Shown here: positions 17,786-27,244 of the stretch, piece by piece | How the letters are laid out: every line of letters starts with the position of its first letter | Numbering within the stretch: the stretch's first letter is position 1 | NCBI RefSeq assembly: GCF_040183065.1 | Contig: NW_027185566.1 | Coordinates: forward strand, 946,501 to 1,010,500 | DNA length: 64,000 nt | From: Periplaneta americana | Taxonomy: Eukaryota > Arthropoda > Insecta > Blattodea > Blattidae | Direction: 5' to 3' | The notes under the pieces: model-generated | The model's input: only the letters and a program-made list of their open reading frames with translations | Told to the model about the DNA's origin: nothing | The model's database searches: none | Translations under genes and position numbers: made by a program

Positions 17786-18973
17786 TTAACTTTCCTGGTA
17801 AATTCTTTGGATTTGTTCTAGCTCTAAAGTAGTAATTGTCTTATTTCTTCTTTCCATACGAATACAAATGGACTTGAGTAGTTTGTCCCAGTTGTATTTT
17901 TTTAGACCATCAGTACCATACCAGCTAAAGGAAACAATATCTTTAGGAAGAGTTATTTTTTGCTGAGTAATATTACAACAAATTCCTATACTTGTTCCTG
18001 TATTGAGTAAAACACCTATTCCTAATACCGTAAAATCTCCAATAATGGAGCCTAGTTTTAAACTTTGTGTTTTGATAGTTTTCCCCAAATACTGTAAAGA
18101 GATGGGGCTATAATTATTTTTTAGATTACTTGTTGTCGCCAAAGCTCCAAAATTCACAAAAGAGCCAATATAACTATCTCCCACATATCCATCATGGGCT
18201 TTATTACTGAATGACAAAAATACGCTGGTACTAACTTCACCTCCCACTTTGCAACCCTCTCCAATATAAGAACTACGAATACGACCTTGAATAATTTGTG
18301 CATCTTTTTTAATTATACAGGGTCCCTCGATATAAGAAAAAGCCTGAATCATAACTCCTTCTTCAATAAAAATACCTCCGTTAAGCGTGTTAAAAACCAC
18401 AAATGGAGCAATTGAGGCAGATTCTGAAACAAAAAGAGAAGATGGCGAACCTTGAACATAATAAGGACTTTCTAATGGGCAAACTGGTTCTAACATTGCT
18501 TCCAAATCTTGATGTAAAATTGCCGATTGAACTTCTAAGAGGTTGGCAATATCTTTTAGACAATGCACAATATGTCGATTCTCTACTTGAATCTTAGATA
18601 AAGAACTTTGCAAAATGTCCTCACTGGCACACCTATTTATCTCATATTTTTTTAAAGAAGAACTTATTTTACAAGCCAAAAATTGACCTTGACTAGACAC
18701 CCAAATATTATCCTTTAAAGACCCCACCACCTCTTGAACCAAATAGGAAGACAAAATATAAGCATTGGAAAACAATATGAGTGGCATCTCAAACATAGAG
18801 TCTTGATTACCGTAATACTTGAGACCTGGAGCTTGTTTGTGGATTCTCTCCACCAGTGAATAAGCCCCACATACTAAATTTTCCACTTTCCTTAAATGAG
18901 TCAGAGGATAAAAGCACTCCTGAGAAATCTCTTCCACAAAACTAAAATAACCACTTTTATCCATATCTTCCAC
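17786..18973 (-). CDS. GlmU-like left-handed beta-helix protein
   Basis: This 395-aa protein resembles the 'GlmU family' proteins with a divergent N-terminal sugar-nucleotidyltransferase domain and a C-terminal left-handed beta helix. Hexapeptide turns are visible from residue 190 on: NGGIFIEEGVMIQAFSYIEG, IIKKDAQIIQGRIR, GEGCKVGGEVSTSV and GSIIGDFTVLGIGVLLNTG. The usual pyrophosphorylase loop is not clear in the N-terminal part. The expected role is acyl or nucleotidyl transfer to a sugar for envelope glycans, but the substrate is unknown. Two starts are possible: GTG at 18973 or ATG at 18964. It lies 1-10 nt after metK. Confidence 0.72.
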   Translation of the reverse strand: MEDMDKSGYFSFVEEISQECFYPLTHLRKVENLVCGAYSLVERIHKQAPGLKYYGNQDSMFEMPLILFSNAYILSSYLVQEVVGSLKDNIWVSSQGQFLACKISSSLKKYEINRCASEDILQSSLSKIQVENRHIVHCLKDIANLLEVQSAILHQDLEAMLEPVCPLESPYYVQGSPSSLFVSESASIAPFVVFNTLNGGIFIEEGVMIQAFSYIEGPCIIKKDAQIIQGRIRSSYIGEGCKVGGEVSTSVFLSFSNKAHDGYVGDSYIGSFVNFGALATTSNLKNNYSPISLQYLGKTIKTQSLKLGSIIGDFTVLGIGVLLNTGTSIGICCNITQQKITLPKDIVSFSWYGTDGLKKYNWDKLLKSICIRMERRNKTITTLELEQIQRIYQES

Positions 18974-18974
18974 T

Positions 18975-20135
18975 TTATAACTGAAAATACCGAAGTATTT
19001 CTGAAACTTTGTCTTCTTGTTCCCAAGCTAGATCCAATTTTCCGAAGTGTCCATAAACCGAAGTCTTGTGAAAATTAGGCTGACGAAGCCCGAGTACTTG
19101 AATAATTCCAGAAGGGTTCAATGGGAAAATAGCCCGAATTCCTTCCGCTATTTTCTCATCCATCACTTTACCCGTTCCAAAAGTATCCACATAAATAGAA
19201 ACAGGTTCTGGCTCCCCAATGACATAGGCAAGTTGGATTTCGCATACACTGGCGAGTTGTGCAGCCACAATATTTTTTGCAATATACCTGGCCATATAAG
19301 CCCCACTACGATCCACTTTCGTTCCATCTTTGCCTGAAAAAGCCCCCCCTCCATGTCGACCAAACCCACCATAAGTATCCACAATAATTTTTCGTCCTGT
19401 TAAGCCCGTATCACCCTGTGGACCACCTAAAATAAAACGCCCTGTAGGATTAATATGAAAACGAGTATGAGGTCGGATAAGATTTAAAGGGAGAGTTTTC
19501 AAAATAACTTCTTGTTTCAAAAAATCTCTGACCTTTTCTATTTCAACATCACTTGTGTGTTGAGAAGAAATCACAACATCTGAAATATACTCCACTTGTT
19601 TATTTTTATACTTCAAACTCACTTGGGCTTTTCCATCAGGACCTAAAAAACTGTGAGGATCATCCTTACGGACTTGGGCCAACTGCTTAGCCAACTTATG
19701 AGAAAGCATAATAGGTAAAGGCATTTTTTCAGGAGTTTCATCTGTGGCAAAGCCAAACATCATCCCCTGATCTCCCGCACCATCTAAATTGACTCCTTGT
19801 GCAATATCTGGAGATTGCGTATTAACTTTGATGATTACATCGCAAGTTTGTGCATCTATACCAAACTCTGGCTTTGTATAGCCAATTATTTTTAACTTCT
19901 CCCGCACCAAACTGGAATAGTCTATTTCCCTTCCTTTGTAAGAAAGTTCCCCCGCTACTAAAATAAAACCTTTCCTCTTATCTTTATCATAACCTGCAAA
20001 GACCTCACAAGCTACTCGTGCTTCTGAGTCTTCTTTTAATGCTCGATCTAAAACTTCATCCGAAATTTGATCACAAATTTTATCTGGATGTCCCTCTGTT
20101 ACCGATTCAGAAGAAAAAAAACCACTATTAATCAT
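18975..20135 (-). CDS. metK: S-adenosylmethionine synthase
   Basis: This 386-aa enzyme makes S-adenosylmethionine from methionine and ATP. Signature motifs are present: SESVTEGHPDKICDQISD near residue 8, GAGDQGMMFGFA near 120, and GGAFSGKDGTKVDRSGAY near 260. Length is normal. GAGG 5 nt upstream supports the ATG. No SAM riboswitch is visible in the 101-bp gap upstream. It leads a minus-strand set with the beta-helix protein and two exported proteins. SAM made here also feeds the methyltransferases in this window. Confidence 0.98.
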   Translation of the reverse strand: MINSGFFSSESVTEGHPDKICDQISDEVLDRALKEDSEARVACEVFAGYDKDKRKGFILVAGELSYKGREIDYSSLVREKLKIIGYTKPEFGIDAQTCDVIIKVNTQSPDIAQGVNLDGAGDQGMMFGFATDETPEKMPLPIMLSHKLAKQLAQVRKDDPHSFLGPDGKAQVSLKYKNKQVEYISDVVISSQHTSDVEIEKVRDFLKQEVILKTLPLNLIRPHTRFHINPTGRFILGGPQGDTGLTGRKIIVDTYGGFGRHGGGAFSGKDGTKVDRSGAYMARYIAKNIVAAQLASVCEIQLAYVIGEPEPVSIYVDTFGTGKVMDEKIAEGIRAIFPLNPSGIIQVLGLRQPNFHKTSVYGHFGKLDLAWEQEDKVSEILRYFQL

Positions 20136-20236
20136 ATAACCTCATTTTTCATTCACAGGTGTAAAATTTACTGGAATTTTGGCTGTTTAACAAGCTTATT
20201 TCTTCAAAAAAAAGAAAACTCTCCGAGAATAAAAGC

Positions 20237-21256
20237 ATGAAGTGTGTAGCAAAATATTTATTATTCTTCTTTTTATGTAACCCTTACTTGGTCTACACTG
20301 ATGAACTACAAGATAAATACTACATTTATACCTTAAAAAAAGGCAATGTTTTACAAGAAATTTGTGATATTTTTCATGTGTCTCTAGAAGAACTAAAAAA
20401 AAGTAATGAAACAAAAGTTATTGACTATTGGGTGGCAGGTTCAAATATTAAAATTCCTCTTAGCAAAACAACTATTACTCTATATAAAATCCAAAAAGGA
20501 GATTCCTTATATTCCATTGCCAAAAAATATAATTTACCTCCCGCCGTATTACAAGAAATAGTAGATCCAAAAATACAAAAAAATATGTGGATTGACAGTG
20601 AAATTTTCATCCCCTCCCCTAAAAAAAGCTCACCAACAATCCGTTCACAAAATGCTACCACTCCAACAACTTACACTACCTATACAGTACAATCTGGAGA
20701 CACCTACTATGGCATAGCTAGAACAGCTCATGTTTCTATAGTAGACTTACAGGTACTCAATAACAACAAGCCTTTACAAGCGGGAATGACCATTCGTATT
20801 CCTAACAAAATAGTACCGACAACTACAAAAAGTCCTAAAATAGAGCAGAACCTTACTAAAGACAGCTCTTTAACTACTCCAAGTTACAAAAAACAGCTAC
20901 TCAATAAAAAGATCCCCTACAATGGAAAACTTTTCCCTCCTTATAAAGGACACTTGAGTTCTTATTCCCCCTTAGTTTCTGGGATCACCTACACCGTAAA
21001 TAAGGACGGTGGGAAGTATATTTTTTCTCCTATTACAGGAATAATTACGGATATCAAACCTGTCATTGGGTTCGGTATGGGGATTTTTATCACCCATGGG
21101 GATACAACAGTCATAGTTGCATCCAAAGGATTTTCTAACTTTTTGATTAAAAAGAACGAAAAAATTCAAATCAAAGAAACCGTGGCTTACGCTGAAAATG
21201 GTTATAAACTCTACCTATTTATGATCAAAAATGGAAAAGTTCTCCCCCCTTTCTAA
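20237..21256 (+). CDS. Exported LysM protein with degenerate LytM (M23) domain
   Basis: This 339-aa protein has a signal peptide (about residues 1-20, YLLFFFLCNPYLVYT) and three LysM-type modules: YYIYTLKKGNVLQEIC, LYKIQKGDSLYSIAKKYN and TYTVQSGDTYYGIARTAH. These bind peptidoglycan. The C-terminal 90 residues follow the M23 pattern (SPITGIITDIKPVIGFGMGIFITHG), but the zinc-binding histidines of the H-x-x-x-D and H-x-H motifs are absent. This resembles non-catalytic EnvC/NlpD-type activators of cell-wall amidases. It stands alone, divergent from metK, just upstream of dnaN. Confidence 0.8.
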   Translation: MKCVAKYLLFFFLCNPYLVYTDELQDKYYIYTLKKGNVLQEICDIFHVSLEELKKSNETKVIDYWVAGSNIKIPLSKTTITLYKIQKGDSLYSIAKKYNLPPAVLQEIVDPKIQKNMWIDSEIFIPSPKKSSPTIRSQNATTPTTYTTYTVQSGDTYYGIARTAHVSIVDLQVLNNNKPLQAGMTIRIPNKIVPTTTKSPKIEQNLTKDSSLTTPSYKKQLLNKKIPYNGKLFPPYKGHLSSYSPLVSGITYTVNKDGGKYIFSPITGIITDIKPVIGFGMGIFITHGDTTVIVASKGFSNFLIKKNEKIQIKETVAYAENGYKLYLFMIKNGKVLPPF

Positions 21257-21270
21257 ACCTATCATTTATT

Positions 21271-21299
21271 TTGGCAAAAACTTCTTTTCATGCTATATT
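21271..21299 (+). promoter_or_regulatory. Predicted sigma-70 promoter of dnaN
   Basis: TTGGCA and TATATT are separated by exactly 17 nt, and the -10 box is preceded by TGC (an extended -10). The expected start of transcription is near 21306, about 29 nt before the dnaN ATG, with GAGGG in between. This is one of the best-formed promoters in the window. Confidence 0.7.
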
Positions 21300-21334
21300 T
21301 AAACAGTTAAACTAATATATGATGTGAGGGTTTT

Positions 21335-22444
21335 ATGCACTTTTCTATTAACCAAAAGGAGCTAGAAAAAAGTCTAGATATTGCTTCTAGCGTTGTTGCT
21401 AAAAAGGTAATTAATCCTGCCCTACAAGGAACTTTACTTTCTATCGAAAATTCAAACCTTAACATACAGGCATCTGATGGTGAAGTGTCCCTAAAAATAC
21501 AGGATCAAGCCGATATAAAAAAGGACGGAAAAATTTTGGTAAAAGGTGCTTTATTACGAGATATTGTAAAAACCTTTAGTTCTAATAGCGAAATCAGTAT
21601 TGAAGAAATTGATAACTCTATCAAACTCCATACATCTACTTCCAAAAGAAAAACTATGCTCAATTTGTTATCTCAAGAAGATTTAATTGATTTTCCTGAT
21701 GTACAAAATAGCGAACTACTGATTTCTCTCAATGCTCTAGAGTTCAAAGAGATGATTATAAAAACTCTCCCTTTTTCTGCTAAAGAAGAAATTCGATTCA
21801 CTTTTAACAGTCTCTTAATTCAAAAAGATTCTTTAGAATTTAGAATTGTTTCTTCTGATACCAAGAGACTAGCTCTCACTAAAGTATTTTTAACAGAGGA
21901 AACAGCTGATTTTAGCATCCTCATTCCTTCTAAGACAGGACAAATCTTAAAAGACATGATCAATTCGCAGGATCCTATTGAAATTTCCAAAAATAAAGAT
22001 GGGCTGATTGTCTTTAAATACAAAAATACAGTCCTCGTTTCTCCAGAAGTAGATGGAATGTTTCCTGATTATAGAGCCGTTATCCCAAAAGAAACGCCCC
22101 ATATTGTGGAACTTTCTAAGAGTAGTTTTATCGATACTCTTCGAGGTTTTCAACCGTTCTATTCAGGAGATTCTCAAAAAATCTTGCTCAAGTTCCAAAA
22201 AGGGACACTCACTCTAACTACTGATGAAACAGAGCTAGGAAATGACGAAGATCAGATGGATATAGATTATAGTGGTGAAACTTTAACTATGGCCTTTAAT
22301 TACAAATTTTTAGGAGAGATTTTACAGTATATTTCAGAACCCACACTCCATATCAAAGTTTTATCTCCTGATAAACCCGTCATCTTTGAAGGTAAGGACA
22401 ATACAAATTCCTTGTTTGTTTGCGTACCTATGAAACTCAATTAA
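21335..22444 (+). CDS. dnaN: DNA polymerase III beta subunit (sliding clamp)
   Basis: This 369-aa protein is the ring-shaped clamp that keeps DNA polymerase III on DNA. It opens with HFSINQKELEKSLDIASSVV and has three repeated clamp domains; the third carries FNYKFLGEILQYI, and the chain ends KDNTNSLFVCVPMKLN, close to the normal VxMPMRL tail. Length is normal. It has its own promoter and stands more than 35 kb from dnaA, whereas dnaA-dnaN adjacency is the common arrangement. It converges on rpoN 11 nt away. Confidence 0.96.
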   Translation: MHFSINQKELEKSLDIASSVVAKKVINPALQGTLLSIENSNLNIQASDGEVSLKIQDQADIKKDGKILVKGALLRDIVKTFSSNSEISIEEIDNSIKLHTSTSKRKTMLNLLSQEDLIDFPDVQNSELLISLNALEFKEMIIKTLPFSAKEEIRFTFNSLLIQKDSLEFRIVSSDTKRLALTKVFLTEETADFSILIPSKTGQILKDMINSQDPIEISKNKDGLIVFKYKNTVLVSPEVDGMFPDYRAVIPKETPHIVELSKSSFIDTLRGFQPFYSGDSQKILLKFQKGTLTLTTDETELGNDEDQMDIDYSGETLTMAFNYKFLGEILQYISEPTLHIKVLSPDKPVIFEGKDNTNSLFVCVPMKLN

Positions 22445-22455
22445 ACAAAACCACT

Positions 22456-23724
22456 TTATAACTGACGGCGGTACTTATTAACCGTCCGTCTCGCTATATA
22501 AATCCCTCTATTCTGCAAGAATTCTTGTAGTTTTTGATCTGTGATTTTATGCCCTCGAGTAACTTTTAAGATATCTTGAATCTCTTTTTTTACCCTTTCC
22601 TGCGAGAGGTATCGTCCGTTTTTCTGTTTAATATTTTTTGTAATTAGTACAGAAAAAGGGTAAATTTTGTCTTTGTACCAAAAATATTTTTGATGTATTA
22701 AACGAGAAATGGTAGAAGGTTGAACATTCAGAGTATTCGCTAAATCTTTTTGAGAAAGTGGGTTAAGTGGCTGTTGGGAATTCACAAAAAATGACTTTTG
22801 AACGGACACTATTAGCTCAACAAAGGAGTAAAAAAGTCTTTCTCTTTTCTGATAGGCATGTAAAGTATTTTGAGCCTGTCTAAAAAGCTCTTTGTTATTG
22901 GCATTCACCTGTTCATAAGATTTTATGCTCAATGTTAAATCGTTCCCTATAATCAGGTCTAGCAAACCTTTTTCTTCGTCCATAGTAATTTGGCAATCGG
23001 GTTTTAAAATAACCGCTTGATTTTGTTCGGAAGCATCAAAGAAATTTTGTATTAATAACAACTCTTCCAGAGCCTCATCTACTTTCAATAAAATAGGAAA
23101 AATACGGGGATTACCATATTGATGGAATGTTTTTTGTTGTAGAGTTTCCCTATCTTTTTGAGAGATATTCCCATTTTTTTTTATAGTATGTTCAATTTCT
23201 GACCAATAAGTTTGAGCAATCTCCAAATCTTCTCTCTCTTTGAATAAATCTTGAAAAATGGAAAGAATCGGATTTTCTGAGAATTCTCGAATAGGAGCAA
23301 TTCTTTTGAGTTCTTCAAAAACATCTTGTACTAAATGGGGCAATACTTCCGCATATTTCGCAATAGACTCCAGCGACACACTGAGCATACCATTGGGTAA
23401 AATAGAAGTTAGAATAATATCTGCAATCCACTTTTTTTGGGGAGAAAACCCTAAAAATAAAACTTCTTCTTTTAAATCTTCCAACAAAGAAGGATAATCC
23501 ACAGAATTCACAACACTATCTTGATATTCTTGTTCCAGTTTTTTAAAAAAAGGTCTGCGTTGATATTCTACTTTTAAATAAGGGTTTTCCTCAGCAACCT
23601 CATAAAGATATTTTTCTAAATCAAGAAGAGGTAGGGATGTAAGACGAAGTTGTAAAATAACAGTAGGGGTTAGTTTTTGTTCTATTTTTTGAAGAGCTTC
23701 TGTTTTCAGTTTTTTAGAATCCAT
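22456..23724 (-). CDS. rpoN: RNA polymerase sigma-54 factor
   Basis: This 422-aa factor directs RNA polymerase to -24/-12 promoters opened by AAA activators. Region I is recognisable (QKLTPTVILQLRLTSLPLLDLEKYL), the core-binding region is in the middle, and the C-terminal RpoN box reads ARRTVNKYRRQL near the end, preceded by a helix-turn-helix (NPLSQKDLANTLNVQPSTISR). It is somewhat shorter than the usual 460-480 aa. It is the last gene of recA-tatD-rpoN, 6 nt after tatD. No matching activator lies in the window. Confidence 0.95.
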   Translation of the reverse strand: MDSKKLKTEALQKIEQKLTPTVILQLRLTSLPLLDLEKYLYEVAEENPYLKVEYQRRPFFKKLEQEYQDSVVNSVDYPSLLEDLKEEVLFLGFSPQKKWIADIILTSILPNGMLSVSLESIAKYAEVLPHLVQDVFEELKRIAPIREFSENPILSIFQDLFKEREDLEIAQTYWSEIEHTIKKNGNISQKDRETLQQKTFHQYGNPRIFPILLKVDEALEELLLIQNFFDASEQNQAVILKPDCQITMDEEKGLLDLIIGNDLTLSIKSYEQVNANNKELFRQAQNTLHAYQKRERLFYSFVELIVSVQKSFFVNSQQPLNPLSQKDLANTLNVQPSTISRLIHQKYFWYKDKIYPFSVLITKNIKQKNGRYLSQERVKKEIQDILKVTRGHKITDQKLQEFLQNRGIYIARRTVNKYRRQL

Positions 23725-23730
23725 AAAATT

Positions 23731-24513
23731 TTATCTGTTCAGATTAAAAAACCTGTACGCATTGTTAGTGGTAATATTTTGAGCTTCTTTTACACTCCAG
23801 CCCTTAATTTCTGCTATTTTCTCCCCAATATAAGAAACCCATACAGGATGATTTTGCCTACCTCTATGAGGAACAGGAGCAAGAAAAGGGCTATCTGTCT
23901 CCGTCATAATTTTGTCTTGGGGCGTAATTTGAACAGCTTTTCTAATCTCTTCATTTTTAGGGTAGGTAATAACCCCCGTATAAGATATATAATAACCTTG
24001 ACTTAAAATAGCTTCTGCTTCTTTTAAAGATCCTGTAAAACAATGAAAAACTAACTCTTGACTTAAAGAAAAATTTTTTAATATCTCTAAACAATCCATA
24101 ATAGAATCTCGTGCATGGACAATGACTGGTTGACTCAGTTCTAAAGCTAACTGCAATTGTTGCTCAAAAACAGATTTTTGACTTTTAACATTCTCTGGAG
24201 ACCGATCACGATAATAATCTAGCCCAATCTCTCCTATAGCTAAAATTTTGGAATTATTTTGGAGTTCTAACTTCATCCGTGCTAAATACTCCCCATTCAA
24301 ATCTTTGACCGCATCTGGGTGAACTCCCAAACTCCCATAAAGATTGGAAATTTCGGAACACATTTTCTGAATAATACTAAAATCTTTCTCTTCGGTACTA
24401 ATAAACACAGCAAATTCTAGTTCTTGAAGTTCTTCCACCATTGTTTGAATTTCTTCGGCAGAAGAATAATCTAAAAGAAAATGACAATGTGTATCTACCC
24501 AGCGGTTAGACAT
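23731..24513 (-). CDS. tatD: TatD family metal-dependent deoxyribonuclease
   Basis: This 260-aa TIM-barrel hydrolase shows the TatD signatures: VDTHCHFLLD at the N terminus, GEIGLDYYRDRS near residue 92, PVIVHARDS, VFHCFTGS and TETDSPFLAPVPHRGRQNHP near the end. Family members are magnesium-dependent 3'-5' DNases acting in repair. Length is normal. AGGAG supports the start. It lies between recA (8 nt upstream) and rpoN, so it is probably expressed with recA. Confidence 0.95.
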   Translation of the reverse strand: MSNRWVDTHCHFLLDYSSAEEIQTMVEELQELEFAVFISTEEKDFSIIQKMCSEISNLYGSLGVHPDAVKDLNGEYLARMKLELQNNSKILAIGEIGLDYYRDRSPENVKSQKSVFEQQLQLALELSQPVIVHARDSIMDCLEILKNFSLSQELVFHCFTGSLKEAEAILSQGYYISYTGVITYPKNEEIRKAVQITPQDKIMTETDSPFLAPVPHRGRQNHPVWVSYIGEKIAEIKGWSVKEAQNITTNNAYRFFNLNR

Positions 24514-24521
24514 AAATACTC

Positions 24522-25616
24522 CTAGAGATATTCCTCTTCTGTTTTCTTTTTACTACGAGAAGTCGTTTTTTTTGTTGGAGGTTCTTCTACATCTTCACTT
24601 TTATTAGATTGACTAGACTTTTCTTCTATATTCAATGGTAAATGGTAATGTTCTCTGACTTGTTTTTCCAATTTTTTTGCAATATCTGGGTTTTCTTCTA
24701 AAAATTTGAAAACATTATCCTTTCCTTGTCCTAGTTTTTGATCTTGATAGGCGTACCAGGTTCCACTTTTTTGAATTAAATCACAACTCACAGCCTCATC
24801 CACAATAGAAGCAATATTATAAGGTCCCTTTCCAAATAGAATTAGAGTCTCACAGGTCTTAAAAGGAGGAGCAATTTTATTTTTTGCAACTTTAATTTTA
24901 GTATAGTGCCCATAAACTTCGTCTTTGTCTTTTAATGTTTCACCTTTTCTAATCTCCAGTCTAATGGAAGCATAAAACTTTAAAGCCATCCCCCCAGTTG
25001 TGGTCTCTGGGTTACCATAGCCTCCAATTTTCATTCTTAGCTGATTGATAAAAATGACACAAGATTTGGACTTATTAACTGCCGCCGTAATTTTTCTGAG
25101 TGCTTGAGACATAAGTCTAGCTTGCATCCCCATTTGTGGATCCCCCATAGAACCTTCAATTTCTGATTTTGGTACCAATGCCGCAACACTATCTACAACT
25201 ACCATATCTATGGCTCCAGACTTAACGAGTGTTTCTGTAATTTCTAATGCTTGTTCTCCAGAATCTGGCTGAGCCACGTAAAGATCTTTCAGATTGACTC
25301 CTAATTTTTCACTATACTCTGGATCCAATGCATGTTCTGCATCTACAAATGCCACCGTACCGCCCATTTTTTGGCACTGTGCCAAAGCAGAAAGGGCAAT
25401 GGTTGTTTTACCAGAAGACTCTGGACCATAAATCTCTATAATTCGCCCTCTAGGAAAACCTCCAGCCCCAATGGCAATATCTAAGGAAAGAATTCCTGTT
25501 GGTATTACAGGAATATTAATTTTATTTTTTTCATCCATTTTATTGATAGATTCTTCACCATATCTCTTTTTAATATCCTTAATGACATTGTCTAGAAGTT
25601 GTTTTTTTGTTTCCAT
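24522..25616 (-). CDS. recA: RecA recombinase
   Basis: This 364-aa protein polymerises on single-stranded DNA and drives homologous pairing; it also triggers LexA cleavage in organisms with an SOS response. Walker A is GPESSGKTT near residue 65; [21 protein letters not shown] and the [10 protein letters not shown]2 loop are intact. The C-terminal tail is rich in Lys, Thr and Ser rather than acidic. No LexA box of E. coli or Bacillus type is visible upstream. It is first in recA-tatD-rpoN. Confidence 0.98.
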   Translation of the reverse strand: METKKQLLDNVIKDIKKRYGEESINKMDEKNKINIPVIPTGILSLDIAIGAGGFPRGRIIEIYGPESSGKTTIALSALAQCQKMGGTVAFVDAEHALDPEYSEKLGVNLKDLYVAQPDSGEQALEITETLVKSGAIDMVVVDSVAALVPKSEIEGSMGDPQMGMQARLMSQALRKITAAVNKSKSCVIFINQLRMKIGGYGNPETTTGGMALKFYASIRLEIRKGETLKDKDEVYGHYTKIKVAKNKIAPPFKTCETLILFGKGPYNIASIVDEAVSCDLIQKSGTWYAYQDQKLGQGKDNVFKFLEENPDIAKKLEKQVREHYHLPLNIEEKSSQSNKSEDVEEPPTKKTTSRSKKKTEEEYL

Positions 25617-25645
25617 ATTCTTTTTTGCCTCGATTTTAAGTTGAA

Positions 25646-25674
25646 TGTATAAATTTAAGCATTATCCTAGCCAA
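25646..25674 (-). promoter_or_regulatory. Predicted sigma-70 promoter of recA
   Basis: On the minus strand TTGGCT and TATACA are separated by 17 nt. Transcription would begin near 25639, about 23 nt before the recA ATG. No dyad matching known LexA operators overlaps it. Confidence 0.5.
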
Positions 25675-25888
25675 AAGGAATATCATTCTGATAATACGAA
25701 CAAAATCTATAGGAGTTCCAAAGAAAATATATCAGCTCCTTTATCCTGGTAAAAATTATACCTAGGTTAAGTGTGATCAATCTTAAACATGATTAATACC
25801 CGCTTTCTTGCATTGAAAAATAGAGCTTCGTTGTAAGGTCCAGTTCCAAAATATATTTTTGGGTCACAATAGATGTCCTACACCCTCT

Positions 25889-26590
25889 TTAGTTTTTTCG
25901 TGCATACCAAGCACGAATCAGAAATGACTGAAAAAACTGAGTAGGCACACCAAAACCATTGGTATGGAGTATATTCTCAACCTCTGGTGGAGAAATAATG
26001 GACAAATATTGCTGCATCATCTTTGGAAGAATCTGAATTTTTTCTTCAGATGTACCCGCTTTACGAGATAAAGATTTCCAATTTTCCATAATATCATTGG
26101 CATTTTCAGCAGAAAAATCGGCACTGAGTTCAGAAGTAATAAAGCAAGCATCTGACTTAAGGCGTTTTGCAACCCCTGTGATAATGTCCTGTCTTTCAGT
26201 CCCAGAGGTATGGTGTAAAACAAGGAGACAAATAGCCGCATCAAACTTCTCAGTTTCTGGAATATCATGAATAAAGCCATGAATAAGGCGACAACGACTC
26301 GACAAGCCCAGATCTTGTAATCGATTTTTGCAAACTTCTAACATCGCTTCTGACGGATCAACGGCAACAAATGTAAACAAAGGAAACGCATTTGCCAAAA
26401 CAATAATTTCTGTCCCAGTTCCTACTCCAACACATAAGATTTTTGACTGAGGCTTTAGATCACCCAACAAAACCTCTATTAAATAATACAAATTGGAATG
26501 GATAGGGGCTAGATGACTATTATTTTGATCGTAAGCATAAGCTTGATTTTCCCCAAAAAAGTTGAGTTTGGGATGTTTATGATTATGCAT
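25889..26590 (-). CDS. Class I SAM-dependent methyltransferase
   Basis: This 233-aa protein has the Rossmann methyltransferase motif I (KILCVGVGTGTEI, about residue 50), an acidic motif II (VAVDPSEAMLEVCKNRL) and DAAICLLVLHHT as motif IV. The substrate cannot be told; the fold and spacing resemble small-molecule methyltransferases of the UbiE/COQ5 kind. AAGGAG supports the ATG. It stands alone between two gaps of 272 and 102 bp. Parts of the gene look richer in G+C than neighbours (about 47% in 26161-26220), a weak hint of acquisition by transfer. Confidence 0.85.
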   Translation of the reverse strand: MHNHKHPKLNFFGENQAYAYDQNNSHLAPIHSNLYYLIEVLLGDLKPQSKILCVGVGTGTEIIVLANAFPLFTFVAVDPSEAMLEVCKNRLQDLGLSSRCRLIHGFIHDIPETEKFDAAICLLVLHHTSGTERQDIITGVAKRLKSDACFITSELSADFSAENANDIMENWKSLSRKAGTSEEKIQILPKMMQQYLSIISPPEVENILHTNGFGVPTQFFQSFLIRAWYARKN

Positions 26591-26692
26591 AAATTAACTC
26601 CTTATACTAAATAGTCTCCTGAAGCAGTACTGCCGATAAGATCCAAAAGTTATTTCTTGTTTTTTACCCTTGTCGTCGATTAAACACAAAAT

Positions 26693-27160
26693 TTAAGTAT
26701 TATCTGGATTAAAAGCCAGATTATTCTGAAAATTTGAGCGAAACGAGCCGTATAGTAAAGATAAAAGAAAAATCAAATATTTTAGTTTTTCTTGATCTTG
26801 AGAACTCCAGTCTTGCACTTTCAGTTTCTGTTCTATATTTTTTTGTAAATCCAAAGTATCTTTTATATTAACCTCTTCTATACCAGAAAAATAAGGCTCT
26901 ACCAATGAGATAAGTTCCGAAAACTTCCAATTCAAGACATCTTCTTTTATTGCCCAAGAAAATATCTCTTTGCTCGTAAGTATATTTTGTACGTACTTTA
27001 CCACATTTTTTTTATTACTAGAGTAATAATTTTTTGTAATCATACTATCTGCCGACATAAAACCATGTTGATATGCTCGATTTTCTCTTTGACAAATTTG
27101 AAGTTTTTTAGTCAAAATACGATTTTTTGCTTTCAACCTTTTTATTTCTTCTAAACTCAT
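26693..27160 (-). CDS. Hypothetical protein with N-terminal coiled coil
   Basis: Starting at the ATG at 27160, this is a 155-aa protein. Residues 1-30 (LEEIKRLKAKNRILTKKLQ) form a likely coiled coil with heptad spacing, followed by a mostly helical polar domain. No signal peptide, membrane segment or known motif is visible. The frame remains open upstream to a TTG at 27208, but neither start has a good ribosome binding site. It is divergent from the DinG-type helicase at 27245. Function unknown. Confidence 0.55.
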   Translation of the reverse strand: MSLEEIKRLKAKNRILTKKLQICQRENRAYQHGFMSADSMITKNYYSSNKKNVVKYVQNILTSKEIFSWAIKEDVLNWKFSELISLVEPYFSGIEEVNIKDTLDLQKNIEQKLKVQDWSSQDQEKLKYLIFLLSLLYGSFRSNFQNNLAFNPDNT

Positions 27161-27244
27161 ATAACAAAACCAATTGATTTGAATAATAAAACTAGAATTC
27201 ACATTCAAATTTTTCTATATTTTACCACTGTAAAGTAGTTATGT

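Noticed and set aside
20136-20236. A SAM riboswitch before metK
   Set aside because: The 101-bp gap is A+T-rich and shows none of the stems or conserved boxes of SAM riboswitches.
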